From: Alphaproteobacteria bacterium
GTDB lineage: Bacteria; Pseudomonadota; Alphaproteobacteria; Rhodobacterales; Rhodobacteraceae
Reading direction: 5' to 3'
Length of the DNA stretch: 64,000 nucleotides
Assembly (NCBI GenBank): GCA_030425185.1
Contig: JAUIAU010000004.1
Location: forward strand, 82,711-146,710
The number at the start of each line of letters is the position of its first letter. The first letter of the stretch is position 1. Positions 37,307-45,886 of this stretch are shown here, piece by piece. The notes beneath the pieces were generated by a model that was given only the letters and a program-made list of their open reading frames with translations, was not told the DNA's origin and ran no database searches. A program made the position numbers and the translations under genes.

Positions 37307-37756
37307 TCAGCCGCCGTGCAGGGTGCGGGCGCGCTCTTCGAAGGCCCGCACGATCCGCTGCATGGCCTCGGTGAAGAACAGGCCCGCTGCGCCCTGCAAC
37401 ACCCTGTTCTTGAACTCGAAATCCACACTGAAGTCGACCTCGCAGCCGCCCTCGGGATGGTCGCGGAAGGCCCAGGTCGAATGCATGTGCTTGAACGGCC
37501 CGTCGAGATAGTCGGTCTCGATCTTCAGGGCCTCGTCCCACAGCCGCACGCGACTGCCGAAGCGCTCACGGAAGACCTTGAACGACACCACCAGGTCCGC
37601 CGCCATCTCGCGCCCGCCGGGCACCGGGGTGATCGAGCGGATGCGCGCCGCCGCCGTCCAGGGCAGGAATTCCGGGTAGCGGGCGACATCGGAGACGAGA
37701 TCGTACATCTCCTGCGCGCCATAGGGCATCCGGCGGGTTTCAGCGTGCTGCGTCAT
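37307..37756 (-). CDS. START-like COQ10/RatA family ubiquinone-binding protein
   Basis: This 149-residue protein has the small START/polyketide-cyclase fold: [20 protein letters not shown] opens the fold and [14 protein letters not shown] and [15 protein letters not shown] follow. In yeast, Coq10 binds ubiquinone and helps its delivery to respiration. Bacterial relatives are also called RatA, but toxin function outside E. coli is doubtful. Its place near lipA and pncC is conserved in Alphaproteobacteria, which favours a respiratory role. It is divergent from hpt with about 70 bases between starts. Confidence 0.88.
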   Translation of the reverse strand: MTQHAETRRMPYGAQEMYDLVSDVARYPEFLPWTAAARIRSITPVPGGREMAADLVVSFKVFRERFGSRVRLWDEALKIETDYLDGPFKHMHSTWAFRDHPEGGCEVDFSVDFEFKNRVLQGAAGLFFTEAMQRIVRAFEERARTLHGG

Positions 37757-37826
37757 GACATCTGTTGCGGCTCGTTCGGGTTTCGGGCCATGTCGGCTGA
37801 AACGAACCGAGATTCAAGGGGGCGTC

Positions 37827-38372
37827 ATGGCGCAACCAGCCTATGTCATCGACCAGCTGATCTCCGCGAAGGCCATCGCCGCGCGGATCGAGGCGCTGGC
37901 GGGTGACATCGAAACCGCCTTCGCGGGCACCGACAAGCTGATCGTGGTCGGCCTGCTGCGCGGCAGCTTCGTCTTCATCGCGGACCTCGTGCGCGAGCTC
38001 GATCTGCCGGTCGAAGTCGATTTTCTGGAAGCCTCTTCCTATGGCGACGGCACCGAAAGCACGCGCGAGGTTCGGATCATGAAAGACCTCCGTGGCAAGA
38101 TCGAGGGCCGCGACGTGCTGGTGGTCGAGGATATCGTGGACACCGGGCACACGCTGACCCACGTGATCGGCCTGTTGCGCTCGCGCCAGCCGCGGCGGCT
38201 GGAAACCATCGCGCTGCTCGACAAGCCGTCGCGCCGCGAGGTCGATATCAAGGCGACCTGGACCGGATTCGAGATCCCCGACGCCTTCGTGGTGGGCTAC
38301 GGCATCGACTACGCCCAGAGGAACCGGAACCTTCCCTATATCGGGACCGTCCGATTCCTCGACGAGGCCTAG
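37827..38372 (+). CDS. hpt: hypoxanthine phosphoribosyltransferase
   Basis: This 181-residue purine-salvage enzyme joins hypoxanthine (and perhaps guanine) to PRPP. The PRPP motif is [15 protein letters not shown] near residue 95, the flexible loop is [12 protein letters not shown], and the base-binding end is [18 protein letters not shown] chose ATG 37827 ([13 protein letters not shown]), with AAGGGGG about 6 bases upstream. Its TAG stop overlaps the TAG stop of the convergent membrane-protein gene: both use the palindrome CTAG at 38369-38372. Confidence 0.95.
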   Translation: MAQPAYVIDQLISAKAIAARIEALAGDIETAFAGTDKLIVVGLLRGSFVFIADLVRELDLPVEVDFLEASSYGDGTESTREVRIMKDLRGKIEGRDVLVVEDIVDTGHTLTHVIGLLRSRQPRRLETIALLDKPSRREVDIKATWTGFEIPDAFVVGYGIDYAQRNRNLPYIGTVRFLDEA

Positions 38373-38932
38373 CGGCTGCGGGCCTTGCGCAGCGCGCGCA
38401 GCTGGTTCGTGTCTGCCGCAGGCGGGGGTGCGGATTTCGCTTGGGCTTCCCCTTCGGTCAGCGCCATGGCGAGGCTGACAAGGATCGCGCCCGTCACGCT
38501 GAGGCCTGCTACAGCCTTGATCGCCAAGGGCACGACTTCATTGAGTTTTGCCGAGAAACGCCAAAGCTCGGCCGCCAGCACGGCCTCGACCGCGAAGTAA
38601 AGCACGCCCGACAGGACCACCATCAGGACGGCTTTCACCAGACCCCCGGCCACCGATTTCGGAAAACGCAGCGGACTGGGGGTCAGGAACGGTACCGCCA
38701 GCATCACGCCCAAGACCCCGAGCGCCAGTGCGATCTGCATTGTCGGTGCCGACAGTCCGAAGGGCGCGAGCATCGGCGCCGCGTCCACGTCCCCGCGCCG
38801 CATCAGCTCGGCGGTGGCCAGGAACGCGGCCCCGTAGAGGCGCAGAAGCAGCCAGCTCGACAGCTTGTAGCTGCGGATGAGATTGCCGCCGGGATCGGAC
38901 CGGCGGCGCACTCCGTAAGGCAGGCCGCTCAC
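38369..38932 (-). CDS. membrane protein of unknown function (about three helices)
   Basis: This 187-residue protein has membrane segments near residues 18-37 ([20 protein letters not shown]), 58-76 ([19 protein letters not shown]) and 92-112 ([21 protein letters not shown]), and a fourth near 130-150. The last 30 residues are a charged cytoplasmic tail ending [10 protein letters not shown] chose GTG 38932 because GAGGA stands 6 bases before it and the upstream reading (Arg-rich) is antisense-like. It follows the small membrane gene by 10 bases and is likely its operon partner. I do not recognise the family. Confidence 0.7.
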   Translation of the reverse strand: MSGLPYGVRRRSDPGGNLIRSYKLSSWLLLRLYGAAFLATAELMRRGDVDAAPMLAPFGLSAPTMQIALALGVLGVMLAVPFLTPSPLRFPKSVAGGLVKAVLMVVLSGVLYFAVEAVLAAELWRFSAKLNEVVPLAIKAVAGLSVTGAILVSLAMALTEGEAQAKSAPPPAADTNQLRALRKARSR

Positions 38933-38942
38933 CGGCCGATCC

Positions 38943-39191
38943 TCACGCCGCCTGGGCGTCCGCGAGGTCCATCGCGTCCGGCTCGGCGCGGACGGTGAGG
39001 CAGGTGCGGCCAAGCGCCATGCAGAAGAGGCCGATCAGGGCCGTGGCGCCCGAGAAGTCGAGCGGAATGGCCGGGTGGTTCACGGTGGCAACGGCCAGCG
39101 CGAGGGTGCCAAGGCCGAGGCCGACGGCGAAACCGCCGGCAAAGCGGCGCAGGCGCAGCGCAAGGCCGCCGGAGTGGGGGGTGGTGTCCAT
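38943..39191 (-). CDS. small two-helix membrane protein of unknown function
   Basis: This 82-residue protein starts MDTTPHSGGLALRLRRFAGG and has two membrane segments, about 18-38 (FAVGLGLGTLALAVATV) and about 46-66 (GATALIGLFCMALGRTCL), with basic residues before the first. GAGGAGA lies about 10 bases before the ATG; the longer frame to 39245 adds a Cys/Arg-rich leader without support. It lies 10 bases upstream of the next membrane gene, suggesting a two-gene unit. Not recognised beyond being an ordinary small membrane protein. Confidence 0.65.
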   Translation of the reverse strand: MDTTPHSGGLALRLRRFAGGFAVGLGLGTLALAVATVNHPAIPLDFSGATALIGLFCMALGRTCLTVRAEPDAMDLADAQAA

Positions 39192-39283
39192 GATGAAGGG
39201 TCTCCTCTGCTCGTCGTTAGGACAGCAGACAAGAGACCTGCGCAAAGCGGCGAGAATAGGACCTCAACGGACCCGTTTGACGG

Positions 39284-40234
39284 TCAGGCCCGCCCGAGTT
39301 TCGCCATCCTCGCGGCGCGGAGCCGTTCGAAATCGTCGCCCGCATGGTAGGACGAGCGCGTCAGCGGCGTGGCAGAGACCATCAGGAACCCCTTGCCATA
39401 GGCCGCTTTTTCGTACCCGGCGAACTCGTCCGGGGTGACGAACCGGTCGACGCGGTGGTGCTTCGGCGTGGGCTGCAGATACTGTCCGATCGTCAGGAAA
39501 TCGACGTTCGCCGAGCGCATGTCGTCCATCACCTGCAGCACCGACTGCCGGTCCTCGCCCAGCCCGACCATGATGCCGGACTTGGTGAACATGCCCGGAT
39601 CGATCTCTTTCACCCGTTGCAGCAGGCGCAGCGAGTGGAAGTACCGCGCGCCCGGACGCACCGTGGGATAAAGCCCCGGCACGGTTTCCAGGTTGTGGTT
39701 GAAAACATCGGGCCCGGCCTTGACCACGGTCTCCAGCACCTCGGGGGCGCATTTCAGGAAGTCGGGCGTCAGGATCTCGATCGTGGTCTCGGGCGACTGG
39801 CGGCGCACGGCGCGGATCGTCATCGCGAAGTGTTCCGCCCCGCCATCCTCGACGTCGTCGCGGTCGACGGATGTGATCACAACGTGCTTCAGGCCCAGCT
39901 TCTTGACCGCGTCCGCCACGCGCCCCGGCTCGAACGCATCGAGCGCTTGCGGCTTGCCGGTCGCGACGTTGCAGAAGGTGCAGCCCCGGGTGCAGATCTC
40001 GCCCATGATCATCATGGTCGCGTGGCCCTGGCTCCAGCATTCGCCCACGTTGGGACAACCGGCCTCCTCGCACACGGTGACGAGCTTGTGCTCGCGCATG
40101 ATCTTGTGCGTGTCACGGTATCCTTGGCTGACGGGCGCCTTGACCCGGATCCAGTCGGGCTTCTTCGGCTGCGCCTGATCGGGACGATGGGCCTTTTCGG
40201 GGTGCCGCTGGTCTGGAATGGTCAGGTCGCGCAT
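39284..40234 (-). CDS. lipA: lipoyl synthase
   Basis: This 316-residue radical-SAM enzyme inserts two sulphurs into octanoyl groups on lipoyl domains of dehydrogenase complexes. The auxiliary cluster motif [13 protein letters not shown] (CX4CX5C) is near residue 55 and the radical-SAM motif [10 protein letters not shown] (CX3CX2C) near 82. Both are intact, as is the conserved RSSYHAGD near the end, whose Arg-Ser-Ser contacts the auxiliary cluster. Its length and N-terminus are normal. It is about 90 bases upstream of the small membrane gene at 39191 on the same strand. Confidence 0.97.
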   Translation of the reverse strand: MRDLTIPDQRHPEKAHRPDQAQPKKPDWIRVKAPVSQGYRDTHKIMREHKLVTVCEEAGCPNVGECWSQGHATMMIMGEICTRGCTFCNVATGKPQALDAFEPGRVADAVKKLGLKHVVITSVDRDDVEDGGAEHFAMTIRAVRRQSPETTIEILTPDFLKCAPEVLETVVKAGPDVFNHNLETVPGLYPTVRPGARYFHSLRLLQRVKEIDPGMFTKSGIMVGLGEDRQSVLQVMDDMRSANVDFLTIGQYLQPTPKHHRVDRFVTPDEFAGYEKAAYGKGFLMVSATPLTRSSYHAGDDFERLRAARMAKLGRA

Positions 40235-40354
40235 GGGTCCTCCGGACGGTTGAGGCGACTATACTCACCGTCCGACGGAATGTGTAGGGCCGCCAGCGGG
40301 CATCCGGATTGCAGCGACACCATGACCTGCGCAGTCGGGCTTGTCGTGAACCGA

Positions 40355-40367
40355 TGTGCAGGATTGG
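40355..40367 (-). repeat. dispersed intergenic repeat, copy C (reverse orientation)
   Basis: TGTGCAGGATTGG is the reverse complement of the core CCAATCCTGCACA found at copies A and B. On the minus strand GGCGCC again precedes it, here with an 11-base insert between (GGCGCCCA, insert, then the core). CCGGATGCCCG follows about 50 bases later, resembling CCGGGTGCCCG beside the other copies. It lies in the gap upstream of lipA. Confidence 0.7.
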
Positions 40368-40416
40368 GAAAGGGGCGATGGGCGCCAAAGGGTTGTCAGG
40401 GTCCGACATGGAACCC

Positions 40417-40448
40417 GGGGCGGCGGCGCAGAGCGGTGCCGCCGCCCC
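40417..40448 (-). terminator. strong G+C hairpin downstream of the DUF6456 gene
   Basis: GGGGCGGCGGC and GCCGCCGCCCC form a perfect 11-bp stem with a 10-base loop, 47 bases beyond the DUF6456 stop. There is no T-run after it on the minus strand, so it may block nucleases or act with Rho. Confidence 0.5.
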
Positions 40449-40494
40449 TGACCGCCCGGCGCGACCACCACGACGCGCCGGACGGATCTTCAAG

Positions 40495-41595
40495 TCAGGC
40501 CGGGCCGCCGTCCGCCCGGGCGTAGTGCCGGGCGAGCCGTTGCAGCGCGATCCTGAGAACGATCTTTCCGGACCGGGCGGACCATCCCATCCGCTTTTCA
40601 CAGCTCTCGAGGCCTTCGAGATGGCAGCAGCAGCGCAGCGCCACGTCGGCAAGCCCGGGCCCGAGGTCGTCGAGCGCCGCCCGTACGCGGGCCCGCGCGG
40701 CCGATGGCCCGTCCAGCGGACCCCGGGGCTGCGCCCCCTGCCCCCGGGTTCCGGCCGTCAGGAAGTTTTCCCAATTCTGCGAGACCCTTGCGCCCATCTG
40801 TGCAAGTTCGAAGTCCTCCCGCAGGCGCTCGCCCGCCCGAACCTGCGCGAGGGTCAGGAAGAGTTTCCCATCCTTGTCCCGCCGCCGCGCCAGCAATCCC
40901 AGCGGCGATTCCGCCAGGTTCAGGCGCGGGCCAGCATCCTCCGACGCCGGGGCGTCGTCCGCGTCGAACAGGCGGTGCTGGTCGGCGAACAGGCTGTCCC
41001 AGTCCGGCACCGGGTTCTGTTGGCGGCGATGCTCGGAAATCAGCCGCTTGAGGGCCGATCTTCCCACGTCCGTGATCCCGAACTGCAGCACGCGGCCGCG
41101 GGACAGCAGCGAAATCCACTCGCGCGTGTAGAAGGCCATCGCGATGTCGCGCTCGACCACCGCCGTGCGCGTGGGCTGCACACCCGTCAGGCGCATGACG
41201 GCGGCTGTTTCCAGACTGTCAACGACGACGAGGCGCGCGTCCGGTTCGCACAGGCGGCGCAGCACGCGGCGAGCCGCGGTGGCGATGGCGGCCTCGTCCG
41301 GAACGGCCAGATGGCGGGGATGATGCGACATGACCCGTAGCTCCTTGCTTTGATAGAACAAGCGCTTCCGGCCTGGCAGAGACCGCGGACTTGTCCCGCT
41401 TCCACATTCCGGACCCTCGCCGGTCACGCCCGACAGCAGGGTCCTGATCCAGAACGGGCTACGGCCCGCTTGTCTTGCGATCCGGGAAAGCAGCGCCGCC
41501 CGCGGGCTGTCCATCAGCACCCGGCGCGCCCGGCAGGACATCCAGATCGGCCAACCGTTTCCTGGTATTGCCGGACCGGCGAAACCCTGCGCCAT
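40495..41595 (-). CDS. DUF6456 protein with predicted N-terminal helix-turn-helix
   Basis: This is a 366-residue protein when started at ATG 41595. The C-terminal DUF6456 domain (about 220-360) is clear: AESPLGLLARRRDKDGKLFL, then QVRAGERLREDFELAQMGAR, and a final helical part with ALDDLGPGLADVALRCCCHL and WSARSGKIVLRIALQRLARH. The middle (about 92-190) resembles the usual winged region (REWISLLSRGRVLQFGITD, VGRSALKRLI). Residues 30-60 (ALLSRIARQAGRSPFWIRTL) could be a degenerate helix-turn-helix. A second start, ATG 41331 with AAGGAG upstream, would give 278 residues. I prefer 41595 because GAGGA precedes it and a CtrA box stands 50 bases upstream. Function unknown; DNA binding is likely. 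Confidence 0.75.
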   Translation of the reverse strand: MAQGFAGPAIPGNGWPIWMSCRARRVLMDSPRAALLSRIARQAGRSPFWIRTLLSGVTGEGPECGSGTSPRSLPGRKRLFYQSKELRVMSHHPRHLAVPDEAAIATAARRVLRRLCEPDARLVVVDSLETAAVMRLTGVQPTRTAVVERDIAMAFYTREWISLLSRGRVLQFGITDVGRSALKRLISEHRRQQNPVPDWDSLFADQHRLFDADDAPASEDAGPRLNLAESPLGLLARRRDKDGKLFLTLAQVRAGERLREDFELAQMGARVSQNWENFLTAGTRGQGAQPRGPLDGPSAARARVRAALDDLGPGLADVALRCCCHLEGLESCEKRMGWSARSGKIVLRIALQRLARHYARADGGPA

Positions 41596-41645
41596 GCCTT
41601 CCTCGGACCCACTACAACTACAGGTTGATATCCACAGGAAAGAGG

Positions 41646-41660
41646 TTAACGAGTCCTTAA
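41646..41660 (-). promoter_or_regulatory. CtrA box (TTAA-N7-TTAA) with internal CcrM site
   Basis: TTAACGAGTCCTTAA is an exact match to the full CtrA consensus TTAA-N7-TTAA. Its spacer contains GAGTC, a GANTC methylation site for CcrM. On the minus strand it ends 50 bases before ATG 41595, the right distance for a CtrA-controlled promoter of the DUF6456 gene. No plus-strand gene follows that it could serve. Confidence 0.75.
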
Positions 41661-41923
41661 GTCAAGGGCATTGTTTCCTCATTAGGAACGCTGGTCAGGA
41701 TCCTCGCGTCTGCCAGACTAGGCCGATCCGGACGGTGTCTCGGCAGCCAAGACTCAACGCTATACCTCTGCTATAAAATCAGAATTAGGAATCCATATGG
41801 GGCAAGAGAACGCCCTACGCTGTGCAGATCGCGCCGGGCTCGCGGATAGTTCGGGAGCTCCCCTCGCCACCTGTCCAAAAGGACAGGTTCCTCGCGAAAC
41901 AATCTGACGGATCGTGCCCCGAC

Positions 41924-41962
41924 GCAAAAGAAACGGCGCGAAAGCCCCTGCCTTCGCGCCGT
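41924..41962 (-). terminator. rho-independent terminator of the mttB-like gene
   Basis: ACGGCGCGAA and TTCGCGCCGT form a perfect 10-bp stem around a 10-base loop. Read on the minus strand it is followed by TTCTTTTGC, and it lies 24 bases after the mttB-like stop. Confidence 0.85.
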
Positions 41963-41986
41963 GATCCTTCGCCGGATCGAGTCGCC

Positions 41987-43534
41987 TCAGCTGAAGGCGT
42001 CGGGCATCGAGGCCTTCTTCTCGAGGACATAGGTGCGCAGCCGGCCCTCGATCTCGGGGTCCAGCATCGGCTGCTGGTAGTCGGCGAGCAACTTCTTCAC
42101 GCGCGCCGTTGCCAAGGTGGCGGTGTCGCGGGCGCCGTCCTCATCCCAGGTCTCGAACGGCTTGTAGTCCAGCACCTCGGTCCGCCAGAACGCATCCTTG
42201 AAATGCGCCTGCGTGTGTGCACAGCCGAGGAAGTGCCCGCCCGGGCCTACCTCGCGGATCGCACCCATCGCCTGGGCTTCTTCCGAGACCGACACCCCGC
42301 GCGCCAGGTGGTGCAGCGTCCCCAGTTGGTCGGCGTCCATCACGAACTTCTCGAAGCTCGCCACCAGGCCGCCTTCCAGCCAGCCGCAGGCGTGGAGCAT
42401 GAAGTTGACCCCGGCCAGCAGTGCCGCATTCAGCGAGTTGGCGCTTTCATAGCCCGCCTGCGCGTCCGGCAGCTTCGATCCGCAGAACCCGCCGCCCGAG
42501 CGGTACGGCAGGCCCATCCGGCGGGCCAGTTGCCCGGCCCCCAGCGTGATCTGCGCGGCCTCCGGTGTGCCGAAGGTCGGCGCACCGCTGTTCATGTCGA
42601 TGGAGGTCACGAAAGTGCCGAAGATGATGGGCGAACCGGCCCGGATAAGTTGAGAATAGGCAACCCCGGCCATGACCTCGGCCAACACCTGTGTCAGCGT
42701 CCCGGCGACCGAGACCGGCGCCATCGCGCCGCCGACGATGAATGGCGACAGGATTGAGGCCTGGTTGGCGGCGGCGTAGACCTCGAGCGCCCCCATCATG
42801 GTGGCGTCGAAGGTCAGCGGCGAGTTCACGTTGATCAGCGAGGTCATCACGGTGTTTTCCGCGACGAACTCCTTGCCGAACAGGATCTCGCACATCTCGA
42901 CCGAATCACGGGCCCGGCTGGGCTCGGTCACCGACCCCATGAAGGGTTTGTCCGACAGCGTCATGTGCGCCAGAAGCATGTCGAGGTGTCGCTTGTTCAC
43001 CGGAACATCGGTCGGCTCGCAGACGGTCCCGCCCGAATGGTGCAGCCACTTCGACATGTAGGCCAGTTTCACGAACTTCTCGAAGTCGGCCATCGTCGCA
43101 TAGCGGCGCCCTTCCAGCCCGTCCCGCACGAAGGGCGGTCCGTAAACCGGTGCAAGAACGAGGTTCTTGCCGCCGATGACCACATCCTTGCTGCGATTGC
43201 GGGCGACCTGGGTGAACTCCGACGGCGCTGTCGCGCAGAGTTTCCGGGCAAGACCGCGCGGGATCCGGACCCGTTCGCCGGTCACATCGGCCCCGGCATC
43301 GCGCCAGCGCTGCAGGGCCTCGGGGTTGTCGACGAAGTTGACGCCGATCTCGGCCAGCACCGTTTCGGCGTTCGCTTCGATGATCTCCAGCGCTTCCGTG
43401 TTCAGGATATCGAAATTCGGAATATTGCGCTCGATATAGCGTGCCGTTTCGATGCGGACCGCGCTGCGTTCGGCACGCCGGGCCGCCCCGCCGCCGCCGC
43501 GGGCCCGCCGGCTTGCTGTGGTCACGTCCGTCAT
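41987..43534 (-). CDS. MttB-family methyltransferase without pyrrolysine
   Basis: This 515-residue protein belongs to the trimethylamine methyltransferase (MttB) superfamily. These enzymes transfer a methyl group from a quaternary or tertiary amine to a corrinoid protein. The frame has no in-frame amber codon, so it is of the non-pyrrolysine type, for which glycine betaine (MtgB), carnitine, proline betaine and gamma-butyrobetaine enzymes are known. Stretches include APVYGPPFVRDG, SVTEPSRARDSVEMCEILFG and GGGFCGSKLPDAQAGYESAN. I chose ATG 43534 because GGAGAAGG stands upstream. The N-terminus has a Gly/Ala/Arg-rich stretch (RRARGGGGAARRAER). No corrinoid-protein or reactivase gene is adjacent. 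Confidence 0.88.
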   Translation of the reverse strand: MTDVTTASRRARGGGGAARRAERSAVRIETARYIERNIPNFDILNTEALEIIEANAETVLAEIGVNFVDNPEALQRWRDAGADVTGERVRIPRGLARKLCATAPSEFTQVARNRSKDVVIGGKNLVLAPVYGPPFVRDGLEGRRYATMADFEKFVKLAYMSKWLHHSGGTVCEPTDVPVNKRHLDMLLAHMTLSDKPFMGSVTEPSRARDSVEMCEILFGKEFVAENTVMTSLINVNSPLTFDATMMGALEVYAAANQASILSPFIVGGAMAPVSVAGTLTQVLAEVMAGVAYSQLIRAGSPIIFGTFVTSIDMNSGAPTFGTPEAAQITLGAGQLARRMGLPYRSGGGFCGSKLPDAQAGYESANSLNAALLAGVNFMLHACGWLEGGLVASFEKFVMDADQLGTLHHLARGVSVSEEAQAMGAIREVGPGGHFLGCAHTQAHFKDAFWRTEVLDYKPFETWDEDGARDTATLATARVKKLLADYQQPMLDPEIEGRLRTYVLEKKASMPDAFS

Positions 43535-43684
43535 CTCGCCTTCTCCGGTGTTCGTGGGTTTGGCCACTGATACTGCCAGCGCAGGCGGCCCCGTTTCTCA
43601 AACGCGGCGATTGGCGGCGCAAAACGACATCGCTTGATGCCGGACGCCCCTTGCGGCATTGGAGGGCAACCGGAAAGGAGCGCC

Positions 43685-45244
43685 ATGACCCACACCTCTC
43701 ACGAGCGCCTGCTGATCATCGACTTCGGCAGTCAGGTCACCCAGCTGATCGCCCGCCGCCTGCGCGAGTTGCAGGTTTATTGCGAGATCCACCCGTTCAA
43801 CGCCGTGACGCCCGAATTCCTTGACGAATTCAAACCTCGGGCGGTGATCCTGTCCGGCGGCCCGGCCTCGGTGATCGACACCGGCTCGCCGCGCCCGCCG
43901 GCCGAGGTGTTCACCCTCGGCGTGCCGGTTTTGGGCATCTGCTACGGCCAGCAGGTGATGATGCAGATGCTGGGCGGCCGCGTCGAGCGCGGGCATGGCA
44001 CCGCCGAGTTCGGCCGGGCCTACGTCAAGCCCGAGGGCAGCCTGCCGCTGCTGGCGGGCTGGTTCGACGGCGGACGCGAACAGGTGTGGATGAGCCACGG
44101 CGACCATGTCTCTGAAATCGCGCCGGGATTCGAGGTCTACGGCACCTCTCCCAACGCGCCGTACGCGATCACGGCCGACGTCGCCCGCCGGTTCTTCGCG
44201 GTGCAGTTCCACCCGGAGGTGCACCACACCCCGAACGGCCGCGCCCTGCTGAAGAATTTCGTCACCCTGGCCGGGTTCACCGGCGACTGGACCATGGGCG
44301 CCTACCGGGAACATGCGATCGAGGCGATCCGCGCCCAGGTCGGCGACAAGCGGGTGATCTGCGCCCTCTCGGGCGGCGTGGACAGCTCGGTTGCGGCCAT
44401 CCTGATCCACGAGGCCATCGGGGAGCAACTGACCTGCGTGTTCGTCGACCACGGGCTGATGCGCAAGGGCGAGGCGGACGAGGTCGTCGGCATGTTCCGC
44501 GACGCCTACAACCTGCCGCTGATCCACTGCCAGGAGGCCGACCGCTTCATCGGCGCCCTCGAGGGCGTCAGCGACCCCGAGGTCAAGCGCAAGACGATCG
44601 GGCGCCTTTTCATCGAGGTGTTCGAGGAGCAGGCCAAGGTCATCGGCGGCGCGGACTTCCTGGCGCAGGGCACGCTCTACCCGGACGTGATCGAAAGCGT
44701 CAGCTTTTCAGGCGGCCCCTCGGTCACGATCAAGTCGCACCACAACGTGGGCGGTCTGCCCGAGCGGATGAACATGGGCCTCGTCGAGCCATTGCGGGAA
44801 TTGTTCAAGGACGAGGTGCGCGCGCTTGGCCGCGAGCTTGGACTGCCGAGCCACTTCATCGGACGTCACCCGTTCCCGGGCCCGGGCCTGGCCATCCGCT
44901 GCCCTGGCGAAATCACCCGCGAGAAGCTGGAGATCCTGCGCGAGGCGGACGCGGTCTATATCGACCAGATCCGCAAGCACGGGCTCTACGACGAGATATG
45001 GCAGGCCTTCGTGGCCCTGCTGCCGGTCCGCACCGTCGGCGTCATGGGCGACGGACGCTCGTACGATTATGCCTGCGCGCTGCGTGCGGTCACGTCGGTC
45101 GATGGCATGACCGCCGACTACTACCCGTTCACCCACGAGTTCCTCGGCGAGACCGCGACGCGAATCATCAACGAAGTCAAAGGCATCAACCGGGTGACCT
45201 ACGACATCACCTCGAAGCCGCCCGGCACCATCGAGTGGGAGTGA
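43685..45244 (+). CDS. guaA: GMP synthase (glutamine-hydrolysing)
   Basis: This 519-residue enzyme converts XMP to GMP. The N-terminal class I amidotransferase has Cys86 in [16 protein letters not shown] and the His/Glu pair in [11 protein letters not shown]. The ATP pyrophosphatase domain has the P-loop [12 protein letters not shown] near 226. The C-terminal dimer domain ends KPPGTIEWE, the universal GuaA ending. I chose ATG 43685 ([17 protein letters not shown]), with AAAGGAG 5-6 bases upstream. It is divergent from the mttB-like gene and followed by a terminator. Confidence 0.98.
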   Translation: MTHTSHERLLIIDFGSQVTQLIARRLRELQVYCEIHPFNAVTPEFLDEFKPRAVILSGGPASVIDTGSPRPPAEVFTLGVPVLGICYGQQVMMQMLGGRVERGHGTAEFGRAYVKPEGSLPLLAGWFDGGREQVWMSHGDHVSEIAPGFEVYGTSPNAPYAITADVARRFFAVQFHPEVHHTPNGRALLKNFVTLAGFTGDWTMGAYREHAIEAIRAQVGDKRVICALSGGVDSSVAAILIHEAIGEQLTCVFVDHGLMRKGEADEVVGMFRDAYNLPLIHCQEADRFIGALEGVSDPEVKRKTIGRLFIEVFEEQAKVIGGADFLAQGTLYPDVIESVSFSGGPSVTIKSHHNVGGLPERMNMGLVEPLRELFKDEVRALGRELGLPSHFIGRHPFPGPGLAIRCPGEITREKLEILREADAVYIDQIRKHGLYDEIWQAFVALLPVRTVGVMGDGRSYDYACALRAVTSVDGMTADYYPFTHEFLGETATRIINEVKGINRVTYDITSKPPGTIEWE

Positions 45245-45311
45245 CGACCCAGCCCCGGGTCCCGGCCACGGGGTGAAATCCCTGTCCTGACAGGGCGATG
45301 AAAGCTTCAGC

Positions 45312-45340
45312 GGGGGCCGGTTTCCGGTCCCCCGTCTTTT
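45312..45340 (+). terminator. rho-independent terminator of guaA
   Basis: GGGGGCCGG pairs with CCGGTCCCCC (one bulged base) around a TTT loop and is followed by GTCTTTT, 67 bases after the guaA stop. Confidence 0.8.
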
Positions 45341-45697
45341 GATTTGGCGCTACACTGTACCCGGAGCGCAGGCAGTCCACGATCCGCGACAGCCGCCCCC
45401 AACCCCCCGAAAATCCAGTGACTTGTCGCCTTTGCCCGCCCTGGCGGCGCATGTCCGCGTCCGCCTTGCCGCGCCTCAGCGACTGTCGCGGCCCGGAAGC
45501 GCATCTGGATCCGGTCTTCCCCCACAGAACAATCAAAGAACATCCTGTTCGCCCACGACGAGTCAAGGGGCGCGACTTCATGTACCACGCGAAGTCCGAG
45601 CGCCATCTTCCTGAGTGAAGCAACGTCACATGTCACGGCACGCTTCCCCGCTCATCGCCTTCTAACCATCTGTTCAGCAACGTTTCTTACAACTGCC

Positions 45698-45719
45698 CTC
45701 AAGTGATGCTTCACTTGAG
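45698..45719. promoter_or_regulatory. perfect 9-bp-arm palindrome upstream of the EamA gene
   Basis: CTCAAGTGA and TCACTTGAG flank a 4-base TGCT centre. A related half-site (AAGTGCTGCGTGAAG) follows 7 bases later. Its position 57 to 168 bases before the possible transporter starts suggests an operator. No regulator gene is adjacent. Confidence 0.55.
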
Positions 45720-45886
45720 ATTAAAGTGCTGCGTGAAGTTTGTGAGGCCTCGTCCTAATTCAACCTCTCAATTGCGTGAGTCCGCCTGTCGCCCAGCCCG
45801 CCCCGAGTTGCGCGACCCGAGATCTGGACATTCCCGGTGCCCCGGTGTCCTGTCCCGGCGTCACTGCCTCGCCCGAGTTCCTGCGC

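Larger units (their letters stand above)
41596..41986. other. gene-free stretch between the DUF6456 gene and mttB-like gene
   Basis: About 390 bases. It holds the CtrA box (41646-41660), an inverted repeat TTCCT-CATT-AGGAA near 41671, an AT-rich TATAAAAT near 41773, a perfect 8-bp hairpin ACCTGTCC-AAAA-GGACAGGT at 41869-41888 and the mttB terminator. No credible reading frame was found. A small RNA is possible but not shown. Confidence 0.55.
45245..45886. other. gene-poor stretch between guaA and the EamA gene
   Basis: About 640 bases. It contains the guaA terminator and a 22-bp palindrome at 45698-45719. The part 45341-45697 has no credible reading frame; short open frames on both strands (about 65-109 codons) have atypical composition and no ribosome site. 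The last part is the leader of the EamA transporter gene, whose frame is open from GTG 45776. Confidence 0.6.

Noticed and set aside
37307..37756. RatA toxin of a type II toxin-antitoxin pair
   Set aside because: No RatB-type neighbour; the lipA/pncC context and fold favour a COQ10-like role.
41987..43534. Pyrrolysine-type MttB with an in-frame amber codon
   Set aside because: The frame is continuous without internal TAG; the protein is of the non-pyrrolysine type.
45307..45636. 109-codon minus-strand frame after guaA
   Set aside because: Overlaps the guaA terminator, has no ribosome site and an unlikely residue composition.
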